DNA of 42,537 nucleotides from Streptomyces sp. NRRL F-6131. GTDB lineage: Bacteria > Actinomycetota > Actinomycetes > Streptomycetales > Streptomycetaceae. The notes below the pieces were generated by a model that worked only from the letters and a program-made list of their open reading frames with translations, made no database searches and was not told the origin of the DNA. The stretch is taken from the NCBI GenBank assembly GCA_000719695.1, contig JOHN01000097.1, positions 1-42,537 on the forward strand. The letters are read 5' to 3'. Each line of letters opens with the position of its first letter. The first letter of the stretch is position 1. A program made the position numbers and the translations under genes. Below, in pieces: positions 14,742 to 22,783 of this stretch.

Positions 14742-15148
14742 TCTACCTGCTCGACACCTCGGCCCTCGTGCGGTTGCTGAGTGACCCGAAACTGCAGGCA
14801 GCCTGGTACGACGCGATCGACGCCCAGTCGATCGCGTCGTGCTATCCGCAGCGTGCCGAGTTCCTCTACAGCGCGCGTGACGGTCGGGAGTACGACGAGA
14901 TCGCCGAGATGTTCGCCGACCTCTACCCGGATGTCTCGGTCCCGAAGAGCGCCGGGCGCTGGATCGACACCGTGCAGCGCAGGATGGCCCTCGTGGGCCA
15001 GCACCGAAGTGCCTCCGCGGTGGATCTGATGATCGCGGCCACGGCCGCGCACCACGGGCTCACGGTGCTTCACGACGACGCGGACTATCGCACGGTGGCC
15101 CGCCACGCCCCTGACCTGGCCGAGCAGGGCATCCTGGACCACGCCTGA
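14738..15148 (+). CDS. vapC: type II toxin, VapC-type PIN-domain ribonuclease
   Basis: A 136-residue PIN-domain toxin. Acidic active-site residues are visible: Asp in YLLDTSALVRLL (residue 6), Glu in QRAEFLYSAR, Asp in SAVDLMIAATA, and Asp in HDDADYRTVA. VapC toxins cut tRNA or rRNA when free of antitoxin. The GTG start overlaps the vapB stop. The acidic residues appear complete, so the toxin is probably functional. The pair sits between the SMR gene and the end of the sulfur operon, a typical place for a mobile module, although I see no repeats marking an insertion. Confidence 0.88.
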   Translation: MIYLLDTSALVRLLSDPKLQAAWYDAIDAQSIASCYPQRAEFLYSARDGREYDEIAEMFADLYPDVSVPKSAGRWIDTVQRRMALVGQHRSASAVDLMIAATAAHHGLTVLHDDADYRTVARHAPDLAEQGILDHA

Positions 15149-15167
15149 GCGCAGCGCGTGCTCAGGC
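15143..15167. terminator. hairpin over the convergent vapC and chelatase ends
   Basis: GCCTGAGC (15143-15150) pairs with GCTCAGGC (15160-15167), loop 9 nt. Both stop codons lie in the stem arms, so it could serve both strands. The stem is short. Confidence 0.4.
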
Positions 15168-15953
15168 CGTGAGGGCCGGGGCCGTCTCCGCCGTCGTCCG
15201 GGTCTCGTCGTAGCGGGTGAGGAGGAGGCGGGCGAGTTCGGGGGTAGGGGCGAGGACGTCGGCGAGGTGGTCGGCGGCGGCGCCGGTGGCGGCCTCGGCG
15301 ATGCGGTCGGGGAGCAGGCCCGGGGCGAGCAGGTAGGGGGAGACCGCGACCCGGTCGACGGCGCGGGTGCGGCGCAGGGCGGCGACGGCGTCGGGGACCC
15401 GCGGGCCGTCGGCGGAGGCGTAGGCGACCTCGACGGCGGCCCAGCCGCGGGTGCGGCGCCACTCGGCGGCGACCGCCCGGGTGGCGGCGTCGGCGGCCGG
15501 GTCGGAGGAGCCGGCGGCGGCGAGCACGAGGCCGGTGCGGGCGCGCACGGCGGGGGAGGCGAGCTCCGGCGCGGCCTCGGCGAGCCGGCGGTCGAGGGCC
15601 GCGAGCAGCAGCGGGGACGGCCCCAGCACCTCGGCCACCGGCAGGGTGGCGCCGGCCGCGCGCAGTGCTGCGGGGATGTCGTGCTTGGCGTGGAAGGCCC
15701 GGTTGAGCAGCAGCGGGACGGCGATCGCGGACCGGTCGAGCCGCGCCGTCACCTGCGGGATGCGCGGCGCGCAGTGGTCGAGGTAGGCGGTGGCGACGTC
15801 CAGGCCGGGCCGCAGCCGGCGCAGCCGGGAGACCAGGGCGGCGACCGCCGCGGCGTGCCGGGGGTCGCGGCTGCCGTGGGCGATCAGGAGCAGGGCGGGG
15901 CTGCCCGCCGCCACCGGGGTGGCGGGGGCGGCGGACAGCCGGCGGTCGGTCAT
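15162..15953 (-). CDS. sirohydrochlorin chelatase (CbiX/SirB family)
   Basis: A 263-residue class II chelatase that inserts Fe2+ (or Co2+) into sirohydrochlorin, the last step of siroheme synthesis. The two halves are homologous: ALLLIAHGSRDPRHAAAV at the N-terminus and TGLVLAAAGSSDPAADAATRAVA in the second half. The metal-binding His is in the first half (AHGSRDPR) and FHAKHDIP is the second metal/substrate segment. Being the last gene of the sulfite-reductase operon, iron and siroheme supply for Sir is the likely role. It starts 10 bp after the permease stop codon. Confidence 0.85.
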   Translation of the reverse strand: MTDRRLSAAPATPVAAGSPALLLIAHGSRDPRHAAAVAALVSRLRRLRPGLDVATAYLDHCAPRIPQVTARLDRSAIAVPLLLNRAFHAKHDIPAALRAAGATLPVAEVLGPSPLLLAALDRRLAEAAPELASPAVRARTGLVLAAAGSSDPAADAATRAVAAEWRRTRGWAAVEVAYASADGPRVPDAVAALRRTRAVDRVAVSPYLLAPGLLPDRIAEAATGAAADHLADVLAPTPELARLLLTRYDETRTTAETAPALTA

Positions 15954-15963
15954 CCGGAGTGCC

Positions 15964-16875
15964 TCACTTGACCGCGGCCAGCAGGCCGCGGTTGCGCAGC
16001 ACCCGGCGCTCGACCGGGGTGAAGACGAGCAGTTCGATGGCGATGCCGACGAACAGGATGAGGATGATGCCGAGCAGCACGCCCGCCATGTCGGAGAACT
16101 CGCGCTGGTTCTCCAGGTACCGGCCGAGGCCGAGGCCCAGGTCGGGGGAGGAGGCGACGAGTTCGGCGGCCATCAGCGAGCGCCAGGAGAACGCCCAGCC
16201 CTGCTTGAGTCCGGCGAGGTAGCCGGGCAGCGCGGCCGGCAGCAGGATGTGCCGCGCCCCGGTCAGGCCGGTGGCGCCGATGGTGCGGCCGGCCCGCAGG
16301 AACAGCGGCGGCACCTGGTCGATGCCCGCGACCAGGCCGTTGGCGATGGAGGGGACGGCGCCGAGCAGGATGACCGCGTACATCATCGAGTCGTTGATGC
16401 CGAGCCAGATGACGGCGGCGGGCACCCAGGCGACCGAGGGCAGCGACTGGAGGCCGGAGAGGACCGGGCCGAGCGCGGCGCGCACCGGCTTGACCCGGGC
16501 GACGAGCAGGCCGATCGGGGTGCCGATGGCGAGGGCGACGAGGAAGCCGGACAGGCCGCGCCAGACGCTGGTCCAGATGATCGAGAACAGCGTGCCCTGG
16601 TACCAGAGGTCCTCGCCGGCGTGCCAGACGTCCAGCGGGCTGGGGAGCTTGTACGAGCTGGTGACGTGCAGGCTGTAGGCGCCCTGCCAGAGGACGAGCA
16701 CCAGCACGACGCCGAGCAGCGGCGGCAGTACCTTCTGCCGCAGGGTCACGGCGACGGAGTTGCGCTGGGTGACCACGGCGTCCAGCGCGTCCAGCCCCGC
16801 CTCGACGCCGGCGAAGTCGGCGACGGTGCCGCCGTGGGCCGGCCCGGCCTTGGTGGTGGTGTCAGTGCTGGCCAT
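15964..16875 (-). CDS. SsuC/TauC-type ABC transporter permease
   Basis: A 303-residue inner-membrane permease of the nitrate/sulfonate/taurine family (BPD_transp_1). About six membrane helices are seen, from LLGVVLVLVLWQGAYSL to LLGIILILFVGIAIELLVF. The EAA loop that contacts the ATPase is GLTGARHILLPAALPGYLAG. The ATG at 16875 overlaps the end of the ATPase gene by 14 bp and has GGGGAGA about 8 nt upstream; a GTG at 16893 is an alternative. It should import a sulfur source together with the binding protein (17828) and ATPase (16862). Confidence 0.88.
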   Translation of the reverse strand: MASTDTTTKAGPAHGGTVADFAGVEAGLDALDAVVTQRNSVAVTLRQKVLPPLLGVVLVLVLWQGAYSLHVTSSYKLPSPLDVWHAGEDLWYQGTLFSIIWTSVWRGLSGFLVALAIGTPIGLLVARVKPVRAALGPVLSGLQSLPSVAWVPAAVIWLGINDSMMYAVILLGAVPSIANGLVAGIDQVPPLFLRAGRTIGATGLTGARHILLPAALPGYLAGLKQGWAFSWRSLMAAELVASSPDLGLGLGRYLENQREFSDMAGVLLGIILILFVGIAIELLVFTPVERRVLRNRGLLAAVK

Positions 16876-17665
16876 GGCGGCGGATCTCCCCACGCAGTTC
16901 TTCGGTGATCTCGATGGACAGGTCGGCCACGCCGGCGGACTCGATCCGGCGCGGCTGCGGGAGGTCGATCGTCCACTCCCGGGCGACCCGGCCGGGGCGG
17001 GAGGAGAGCAGCACCACGCGCTGGGCGAGCCGGACGGCCTCCCGCACGTTGTGGGTGACGAAGAGGACGGAGAGCTTGCGCTCGGCCCAGATCCGGGTGA
17101 TCTCGTTGTGCAGGACGTCGCGGGTGATGGCGTCGAGGGCGGCGAACGGTTCGTCCATGAGCAGCACCCGGCTGCCCTGGGCGAGGGCGCGGGCCAACGC
17201 GACGCGCTGGCGCATGCCGCCGGACAGCTCGTGCACCCGCTTGCCGTAGGAGTCCTGGAGCCGGACGAGCTCGAGCAGGCGCTCGGCCTCGGGGCGGCGT
17301 TCGGGGCGGGGCACGCCGGCGAGCTTGAGGGCGAGTTCGATGTTCTTGCCGGCGGTGAGCCAGGGGAAGAGCGCGTGCTCCTGGAACATCAGCGCGGGGC
17401 GTCCGCCGGTCACCTCGATGCTGCCCGCGGAGGGCTGGTCGAGGCCGGCGACCAGGTTGAGCAGGGTGGACTTGCCGCAGCCCGAGGCGCCGAGCAGCGT
17501 GACGAACTCGCCGGGGGCGACGTCGAGGGTGATGTCGTCCAGGACGTGGGTCTGCGCGCCGGGGCGGCCGAAGGACTTGTGCACGTGCGAGATCCGGACG
17601 GCGGGGGCACCGTCGAGGGTGCCGACGCCGGTGGCGTCGTTCGAGGTGGTCAGTGCCGGGCTCAT
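16862..17665 (-). CDS. SsuB/TauB-type ABC transporter ATP-binding protein
   Basis: A 267-residue ATPase. Walker A is GASGCGKST, the Q-loop is ALMFQEHALFPWLT, the signature is LSGGMRQRVALARAL, Walker B is VLLMDEPFAALDA, and the switch histidine is in LFVTHNVREA. The NVREAVRLAQRVVLLSSRPGR sequence is typical of the nitrate/sulfonate/taurine importers. The start is the ATG at 17665, preceded by AGGAGGTG; the open frame extends upstream to 17755 without support. A large hairpin separates it from the binding-protein gene. Confidence 0.9.
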   Translation of the reverse strand: MSPALTTSNDATGVGTLDGAPAVRISHVHKSFGRPGAQTHVLDDITLDVAPGEFVTLLGASGCGKSTLLNLVAGLDQPSAGSIEVTGGRPALMFQEHALFPWLTAGKNIELALKLAGVPRPERRPEAERLLELVRLQDSYGKRVHELSGGMRQRVALARALAQGSRVLLMDEPFAALDAITRDVLHNEITRIWAERKLSVLFVTHNVREAVRLAQRVVLLSSRPGRVAREWTIDLPQPRRIESAGVADLSIEITEELRGEIRRHGQH

Positions 17666-17723
17666 TCCGGGCACCTCCTGCGTGGTGTGGTCTGGCATCT
17701 GGCGTCGGGGGGAGCTGTACCGG

Positions 17724-17790
17724 GGTCCGGCCCCGCCCACCGGTGCTCGGGGCATCGAGCGGGCATCGGACGGGTGGGCGGGGCCGGACC
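17724..17790 (-). promoter_or_regulatory. large intercistronic stem-loop between ssuA and ssuB
   Basis: Eighteen-bp perfect stem (17724-17741 with 17773-17790), loop 31 nt containing a smaller GCTCG/CGAGC hairpin. In the 162-bp gap it could stop part of transcription or protect the upstream message, giving more binding protein than ATPase and permease, as is common for ABC importers. Confidence 0.6.
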
Positions 17791-17827
17791 GCGGGGTTTC
17801 GAGCGGGGTACCGCGGTCCTTCGGGCG

Positions 17828-19009
17828 CTACTTGGCGCCGAGACCGGCGTCCGCGACGGGGCTCTGCCCCTTCTCCTTCAGCACCTTGTTGAGCAGGCTG
17901 AGGTCGTAGATGCCGTTGAGGTTCGGCTTCTTGAGCAGACCCGCGGTGACGGCGTTGTCGGCCTCGGTCTGCAGGGTGGCGGCCAGCGGGTCGTCCAGGA
18001 AGTCGATGTCGGCCCAGGCCGGGTCGAGGACCGCCGGCTCCAGGGCGTTGCCGGCCTCCTTCTTGATGGCCTCGTTGGCGGTGGCCTTGGCCTTGTTCGG
18101 GTCGGCCTTGATGGCGGCGTTGGTGTTCACCGAGCCGCGCAGCACGGCCTCGACCACGTCGGGGTGTTCGGTGAGGAACTTCTGCGAGACGATGATGTTG
18201 GTGATCACGAACTTCTTGTCCGGCCAGATGTCCTTCTCGTTGAGCAGGACCTTCGCACCGAGGGTGACCAGCTTGGAGGCGGTCGGCTCGGGCACCCAGG
18301 CGGCGTCGATGGAGCCCTGCTTGTAGGCGTCCGGGGTGACCTTGTTGTCGCTGCGGACCACGCTGACGTCGCCGGCGCCGGACTGGGCGTCGACCTTGAA
18401 GCCCTTGCCGGCCAGGTAGTTGAGCAGCGCCACGTCCTGGGTGTTGCCCAGCTGCGGGGTGGCGATCTTCTTGCCCTTGAGGTCGTCCAGCGAGGTGACC
18501 TTGTCCGGGTTGGCCACCAGCTTGACCCCGCCGGAGGCCGAGCCGCCGATGATCCGCAGCGACTTGCCCTCGGACTTGGTGAAGCCGTTGATCGCCGGGG
18601 AGGGGCCGATCCAGCCGATGTCGATGGAGCCCGCGTTGAGCGCCTCGATCTCGGCCGGTCCGGCGTTGAAGACCTGGGTCTTGATCTGGGTGGAGCCGAG
18701 CTCCTTCTGGAATATGCCGTCCTGGAGGCCGACCAGCGGGGTGCCGTGGGTCAGGTTGGCGAAGTAGCCGATCCGCACCGTGTCGGCGGAGAGCTTGGCG
18801 GCGGACGCGCCGGAGGAGGAATTCCCGGCGGGGGCGGCGGTGTTGGTCTTCTTGTCGTCGTTCTTCGCGCCGTAGCTGCAGGCCGAGAGCAGCGTGACGG
18901 CGGTCAGGCCGGCGACGGCGGCCACGGCGGAGCGTCTGATCCGGCCGGCGCCGGGGCGTGCCGGGGTATGCCGGTCGTGGCCGTGGGGGAGTGCCTGGTG
19001 CAGTGCCAT
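17828..19009 (-). CDS. SsuA/TauA-type substrate-binding lipoprotein
   Basis: A 393-residue periplasmic-type binding protein of the nitrate/sulfonate/taurine family. It has a basic start, a hydrophobic segment and a lipobox LLSAC with Cys44, so it is anchored to the membrane outside. The mature part begins DTVRIGYFANLTHGTPLVGLQDGIF and includes AGPAEIEALNAGSIDIGWIGPSPAING, diagnostic of the family. PEPTASKLVTLGAKVLLNEKDIWPDKKF lies in the second lobe. Substrate could be sulfonates, sulfate esters or sulfate. No monooxygenase (SsuD/TauD) is present in the window, and the operon has no other sulfate importer. Confidence 0.88.
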   Translation of the reverse strand: MALHQALPHGHDRHTPARPGAGRIRRSAVAAVAGLTAVTLLSACSYGAKNDDKKTNTAAPAGNSSSGASAAKLSADTVRIGYFANLTHGTPLVGLQDGIFQKELGSTQIKTQVFNAGPAEIEALNAGSIDIGWIGPSPAINGFTKSEGKSLRIIGGSASGGVKLVANPDKVTSLDDLKGKKIATPQLGNTQDVALLNYLAGKGFKVDAQSGAGDVSVVRSDNKVTPDAYKQGSIDAAWVPEPTASKLVTLGAKVLLNEKDIWPDKKFVITNIIVSQKFLTEHPDVVEAVLRGSVNTNAAIKADPNKAKATANEAIKKEAGNALEPAVLDPAWADIDFLDDPLAATLQTEADNAVTAGLLKKPNLNGIYDLSLLNKVLKEKGQSPVADAGLGAK

Positions 19010-19140
19010 GGTGAGTCCTGTTCGCGGACGGACCGTCAGGAGGCGGTCTCGGGCGGAAGTTCGGTCAGGGTGGCGCTTGCGGCACCGCGTGGGTGCCGGG
19101 CAAGCCGGGCCGGCCCGCGGATGGCAGCGGTCGGCCCGGT

Positions 19141-19164
19141 GACAGGGCGCTTCTCAGCCCTGTC
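19141..19164 (-). terminator. short hairpin between cysN and the binding-protein gene
   Basis: Eight-bp stem (GACAGGGC with GCCCTGTC) and 8-nt loop in the 254-bp gap. It may act as a partial terminator; it overlaps the end of the small ORF at 19154. Confidence 0.35.
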
Positions 19165-19264
19165 GGCCCGCACATCGCGTCAGGCCGCCCTGGCCGCTGC
19201 CGAGGACGCCGCTGCCGATGCGGCCGCCTTCCTTGTCCATGCCCGAGAACGCCTCGCTGGGCAT
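19154..19264 (-). CDS. possible 36-aa ORF coupled to cysN
   Basis: An ATG overlaps the cysN stop codon (TGATG), giving a 36-codon frame beginning MPSEAFSGMDKEGG and ending in a Gly-rich stretch (GSGVLGSGQGG). The overlap is the kind that allows translation by re-initiation. I recognise no family, and the end lies within a hairpin. Composition does not separate it from chance in this GC-rich DNA. It is listed because of its position between cysN and the transporter genes. Confidence 0.2.
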   Translation of the reverse strand: MPSEAFSGMDKEGGRIGSGVLGSGQGGLTRCAGRQG

Positions 19265-20607
19265 CAGACCCAGTCCTCCTCGTCGGGTGTTCCGTTGGCG
19301 TCGGTGGTGCGTACGGTCTCGAAGGCCTCGCCCGCCATGCCGGCGGTGAGGGTGGTGCCGTCGGCCGGGTCGATCAGCAGGAACGAGCCGGTCCGCCGGT
19401 TGTCGCGGTAGTCGTCGAGGGCCAGCGGCTCGGCGGTGCGCAGCACCACGTGGCCGATGTCGTTGACGTTGAGGCCCTCGGCGCCGGAGCGCTGTTCGAG
19501 GGTGTCGATGTCGATCCGGTAGGTGATCTCCTTGACCAGCGCGCGGACCGTGCGGGTGGTGTGCTTGAGCAGCACCTTGTCACCGGCCCGCAGCGGGCGC
19601 TCGTTGAGGTGGCTGACGGTGGCCTCGATGTCCTTGGTGGGGACGGGGGCCGGGCCGGCCGCGATGAGGTCGCCGCGGGAGATGTCGATGTCGTCGGCGA
19701 GGCGCACGGTGACCGACTGGGGGGCCCAGGCGATGTCGGTGGCCCGGCCGAGGGCGTCGATGCCGGTGACGGTGGTGGTGTGGCCGGAGGGCAGCACGGT
19801 GACCGGGTCGCCGACCCGCAGCACGCCGGAGGCCAGTTGGCCCGCGTAGCCGCGGTAGTCCGGGTGCTCCTCGGTCTGCGGGCGGATCACGTACTGGACG
19901 GGGAAGCGGGCCGGTTCGGCGCTCGGGTCGTTGCCGACCGGCACGCCCTCCAGGTGCTCCAGCAGGGTCGGGCCGCCGTACCAGTCCATGTGCGCGGACG
20001 GCTCGACGACGTTGTCCCCGGCGAGGGCGGAGATCGGGACCGCGACGACGTCCTCGACGCCGAGGGAGGCCGCGTAGGCGGTGAACTCGGCGGCGATGGC
20101 GGCGAAGACCGGCTCGGCGTACTCGACGAGGTCCATCTTGTTGACCGCCAGGACGACGTGCGGCACCCGCAGCAGGGCGGCGACGGCGGCGTGCCGGCGG
20201 GTCTGTTCGACGACGCCGTTGCGGGCGTCGACCAGGACGACGGCCAGCTCGGCGGTGGAGGCGCCGGTCACCATGTTGCGGGTGTACTGCACGTGCCCGG
20301 GGGTGTCGGCGAGGATGAACCGCCGCCGGGGGGTGGCGAAGTAGCGGTAGGCGACGTCGATGGTGATGCCCTGCTCGCGCTCGGCGCGCAGGCCGTCGGT
20401 GAGCAGCGCGAGGTCGGGCGCCTCCTGGCCGCGGTTGCGCGAGGCGTGCTCGACGGCCTCCAGCTGGTCGGCGAGCACGGACTTGGAGTCGTGCAGCAGC
20501 CGGCCCACCAGGGTGGACTTGCCGTCGTCGACGGAGCCGGCGGTGGCGAAGCGCAGCAGCGAGGTGGCGGTGCCGGTCGGGGGCGTGCCGGTCGGGGTGG
20601 TGCTCAT
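19264..20607 (-). CDS. cysN: sulfate adenylyltransferase, GTPase subunit
   Basis: A 447-residue EF-Tu-like GTPase that drives ATP sulfurylase (with CysD) to make adenosine 5'-phosphosulfate. G1 is GSVDDGKSTLVG, switch 1 contains EREQGITIDVAYRYF, G3 is LADTPGHVQYTRN, G4 is AVNKMDLV. The EF-Tu-like domains 2 and 3 follow (LRVGDPVTVLPSG, RPLRAGDKVLLKHTTRTV). It has no C-terminal APS kinase domain, in line with a separate cysC. Its ATG overlaps the cysD stop (TAATG), so the two subunits are coupled. Confidence 0.95.
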   Translation of the reverse strand: MSTTPTGTPPTGTATSLLRFATAGSVDDGKSTLVGRLLHDSKSVLADQLEAVEHASRNRGQEAPDLALLTDGLRAEREQGITIDVAYRYFATPRRRFILADTPGHVQYTRNMVTGASTAELAVVLVDARNGVVEQTRRHAAVAALLRVPHVVLAVNKMDLVEYAEPVFAAIAAEFTAYAASLGVEDVVAVPISALAGDNVVEPSAHMDWYGGPTLLEHLEGVPVGNDPSAEPARFPVQYVIRPQTEEHPDYRGYAGQLASGVLRVGDPVTVLPSGHTTTVTGIDALGRATDIAWAPQSVTVRLADDIDISRGDLIAAGPAPVPTKDIEATVSHLNERPLRAGDKVLLKHTTRTVRALVKEITYRIDIDTLEQRSGAEGLNVNDIGHVVLRTAEPLALDDYRDNRRTGSFLLIDPADGTTLTAGMAGEAFETVRTTDANGTPDEEDWV

Positions 20608-21407
20608 TAGAAGTATCCCTCGCGCTTGCGGTCTTCCATCGCGGCCTCGGAGAGCTTGTCGTCGGCGCGGGTGGCGCCGCGCTCGGTGAGGCGGGAGGCG
20701 GCGATCTCGGCGATGACGCTGCGGGCGAAGACGTCGCGCTCGTGGGCGTAGTAGATGGCGGGGAGCTCGATCTTCTCCCGCTCGATGTACTGCCAGACGT
20801 CCAGCTCGGTCCAGTTGGAGAGCGGGAAGACGCGCACGTGCTCGCCGACGGCGTGCCGGCCGTTGTAGAGCGACCACAGCTCGGGGCGCTGGCGGCGCGG
20901 GTCCCAGGCGCCGAACTCGTCGCGCAGGGAGAAGACGCGCTCCTTGGCGCGGGCCTTCTCCTCGTCGCGGCGGCCGCCGCCGAAGACGGCGTCGAAGCGG
21001 TGGGACTCGATGGCGTCGAGCAGCGGGACGGTCTGCAGCGGGTTGCGGGTGCCGTCGGGGCGCTCGCGCAGCACGCCGCGGTCGATGAAGTCCTGGACCG
21101 AGGCGACGTGCAGGCGCAGGTTGTGCTCGGCGGCGACGCGGTCCCGGTAGGCGATGACCTCGGGGAAGTTGTGGCCGGTGTCGACGTGCAGCAGCGAGAA
21201 CGGGATCGCGGCCGGCCGGAAGGCCTTGAGCGCCAGGTGCAGCATGACGATGGAGTCCTTGCCGCCGGAGAACAGGATCACCGGGCGCTCGAACTCCCCC
21301 GCGACCTCGCGGAAGATGTGGACCGATTCGGCCTCCAGCGCGTCCAGGTGGGACAGCGCGAAGGGGGTGTCCTCGGTACGGAGCAGGCTGTCCGTCGCGG
21401 TGGTCAT
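20607..21407 (-). CDS. cysD: sulfate adenylyltransferase, small subunit
   Basis: A 266-residue PP-loop ATP pyrophosphatase. The PP-motif is PVILFSGGKDSIVMLHLALKAF, and LLHVDTGHNFPEVIAYRD is the next conserved element. FPLSNWTELDVWQYIEREKIELP is a family signature and the chain ends in DDKLSEAAMEDRKREGYF, as in most CysD proteins. It joins sulfate to ATP with CysN. The ATG at 21407 overlaps the cysC stop (ATGA), and its own stop overlaps the cysN start, so cysC, cysD and cysN are translated as one block. Confidence 0.96.
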   Translation of the reverse strand: MTTATDSLLRTEDTPFALSHLDALEAESVHIFREVAGEFERPVILFSGGKDSIVMLHLALKAFRPAAIPFSLLHVDTGHNFPEVIAYRDRVAAEHNLRLHVASVQDFIDRGVLRERPDGTRNPLQTVPLLDAIESHRFDAVFGGGRRDEEKARAKERVFSLRDEFGAWDPRRQRPELWSLYNGRHAVGEHVRVFPLSNWTELDVWQYIEREKIELPAIYYAHERDVFARSVIAEIAASRLTERGATRADDKLSEAAMEDRKREGYF

Positions 21408-22003
21408 GCCAGGCCCCTCTCGGTCAGGAAGGTGTGCAGCTCGGCGGCGGACTCGGCGACCGCGCGCCCCTGGGTCTGCAGGCGCAGCTCGGGGTCCACC
21501 GGTGCCTCGTACGGGTCGTCGACGCCGGTCAGGCCGGAGAGTTCGCCGGCCGCCTGCTTCGCGTACAGCCCCTTGACGTCGCGCTCGGCGCACAGCTCGA
21601 CCGGGGTGGCGACGTGGATCTCCAGGAACGCGGTGCCGTGCTCGGCGTGGCGCTCGCGCACGGCGGCGCGGGAGTCGGCGTAGGGGGCGATCACCGGGGC
21701 GAGCACCTTGACGCCGTTGGCGGCGAGCTTCTCGGCGACGAAGCCGATCCGGGTGACGTTGGTGTGGCGGTCCTCGCGGCTGAAGCCGAGGCCCTTGGAG
21801 AGGAACTCGCGGATCTCGTCGCCGTCCAGGACCTCGACCTTGTGGCCCTCGGCGCGCAGCCGTTCGGCCAGGGCGAAGGCGAGCGTGGTCTTGCCCGCGC
21901 TCGGGAGCCCGGTCAGCCACACGGTGGCGCCGCGCTCGCAGGGGCCGGCCGCGGGGGCCGCCTCTGCGGCTCCGGTGGCGGCCAGGGTGTCGGCTGTGGT
22001 CAC
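21404..22003 (-). CDS. cysC: adenylyl-sulfate kinase
   Basis: A 199-residue APS kinase that makes PAPS. The P-loop is VWLTGLPSAGKTTLA, followed by VEVLDGDEIREFLSKGLGFSREDRHTNV, which binds APS, and APYADSRAAVRERH. The RDVKGLYAKQAAGELSGLTGVDDPYEAP segment is the family lid region. The first 25 residues (Ala-rich) are an extension beyond the core. Because the CysH here carries iron-sulfur cysteines (APS reductase type), CysC may serve PAPS supply for sulfotransfer rather than reduction. The gene begins 69 bp after cysH. Confidence 0.94.
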   Translation of the reverse strand: MTTADTLAATGAAEAAPAAGPCERGATVWLTGLPSAGKTTLAFALAERLRAEGHKVEVLDGDEIREFLSKGLGFSREDRHTNVTRIGFVAEKLAANGVKVLAPVIAPYADSRAAVRERHAEHGTAFLEIHVATPVELCAERDVKGLYAKQAAGELSGLTGVDDPYEAPVDPELRLQTQGRAVAESAAELHTFLTERGLA

Positions 22004-22072
22004 GTTGGCGGTCCTTCGAACGGGGTGGACGGTGGGGGCGGGGGTGGTGCGGGTGGTGACAGCGGCGGGCGC

Positions 22073-22783
22073 TTAGAGGTGGATGCCGCACTCGGTCTTG
22101 CCGGAGCCGGACCAGCGGCCGGCCCGGGCGTCCTCGCCCTCGCCCGGCTTGCGGGTGCAGGAGAGCGGGGAGCAGCCGATCGAGGTGTAGCCCTCCCACA
22201 GCAGCGGGTTGAGCAGCACGCCGTTGGCGTTGACGTAGGCGTCCACGTCGTCCTGCGTCCAGCGGGCGATCGGGGCGATCTTGACCTTGCGGCGCCGGGC
22301 GTCCCAGGCGACCACCGGGGTGTTCGCGCGGGTCGGCGACTCGTCGCGGCGCAGCCCGGTGGCCCAGGCGTCGTAGCCGCCGAGGCCGCGGTTGAGGGGC
22401 TCGACCTTCCGGAGCGCGCAGCACCGGTCGGGGTCGCGGTCGTGCAGCCGCGGCCCGTACTCGGCGTCCTGCTCGGCCACCGTCAGCGTCGGAGTGAGCG
22501 TGATGACGTTGACCCGCATGGTCGCGGCCACCGCGTCACGGGTGCCGATGGTCTCGGGGAAGTGGTAGCCGGTGTCCAGGAAGACCACGTCCACGCCGGG
22601 GAAGACCGAGGAGGCCAGGTGGGCGACGACCGCGTCCTCCATCGAGGAGGTGACGCAGAAGCGCTCGCCGAAGGTGTCGGCGGCCCACCGCAGGATCTCC
22701 TGCGGGGTGGCCTCCTCCAGCTCCAGGGCGGCCCTGGTGGCCAGCGCCTCGTGGTCAGTCGTCGTGCCGGTCACTCCGGTCAC
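22073..22783 (-). CDS. cysH: phosphoadenylyl/adenylyl-sulfate reductase
   Basis: A 236-residue sulfonucleotide reductase giving sulfite. The core has VTSSMEDAVVAHLA, VVFLDTGYHFPET and TGLRRDESPTRA. Four cysteines that would hold a 4Fe-4S cluster are present (DRCCALRKVEPL and IGCSPLSC), so it should be APS reductase type, and the catalytic cysteine is in the tail ECGIHL. The second cluster pair is spaced CX4C instead of the usual CX2C. The frame starts at GTG 22783; a GTG at 22774 has a better-placed GGGGG and may be the true start. It overlaps the zinc ribbon gene by 20-29 bp. Confidence 0.92.
   Translation of the reverse strand: MTGVTGTTTDHEALATRAALELEEATPQEILRWAADTFGERFCVTSSMEDAVVAHLASSVFPGVDVVFLDTGYHFPETIGTRDAVAATMRVNVITLTPTLTVAEQDAEYGPRLHDRDPDRCCALRKVEPLNRGLGGYDAWATGLRRDESPTRANTPVVAWDARRRKVKIAPIARWTQDDVDAYVNANGVLLNPLLWEGYTSIGCSPLSCTRKPGEGEDARAGRWSGSGKTECGIHL

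Noticed and set aside
14465..15148. Possible genomic island boundary around vapBC
   Set aside because: No direct repeats, integrase, tRNA or insertion sequence was found on either side.
16760..19411. Rightward 883-codon frame opposite the ABC transporter genes
   Set aside because: Antisense shadow with Gly/Asp/Val bias and no motifs.
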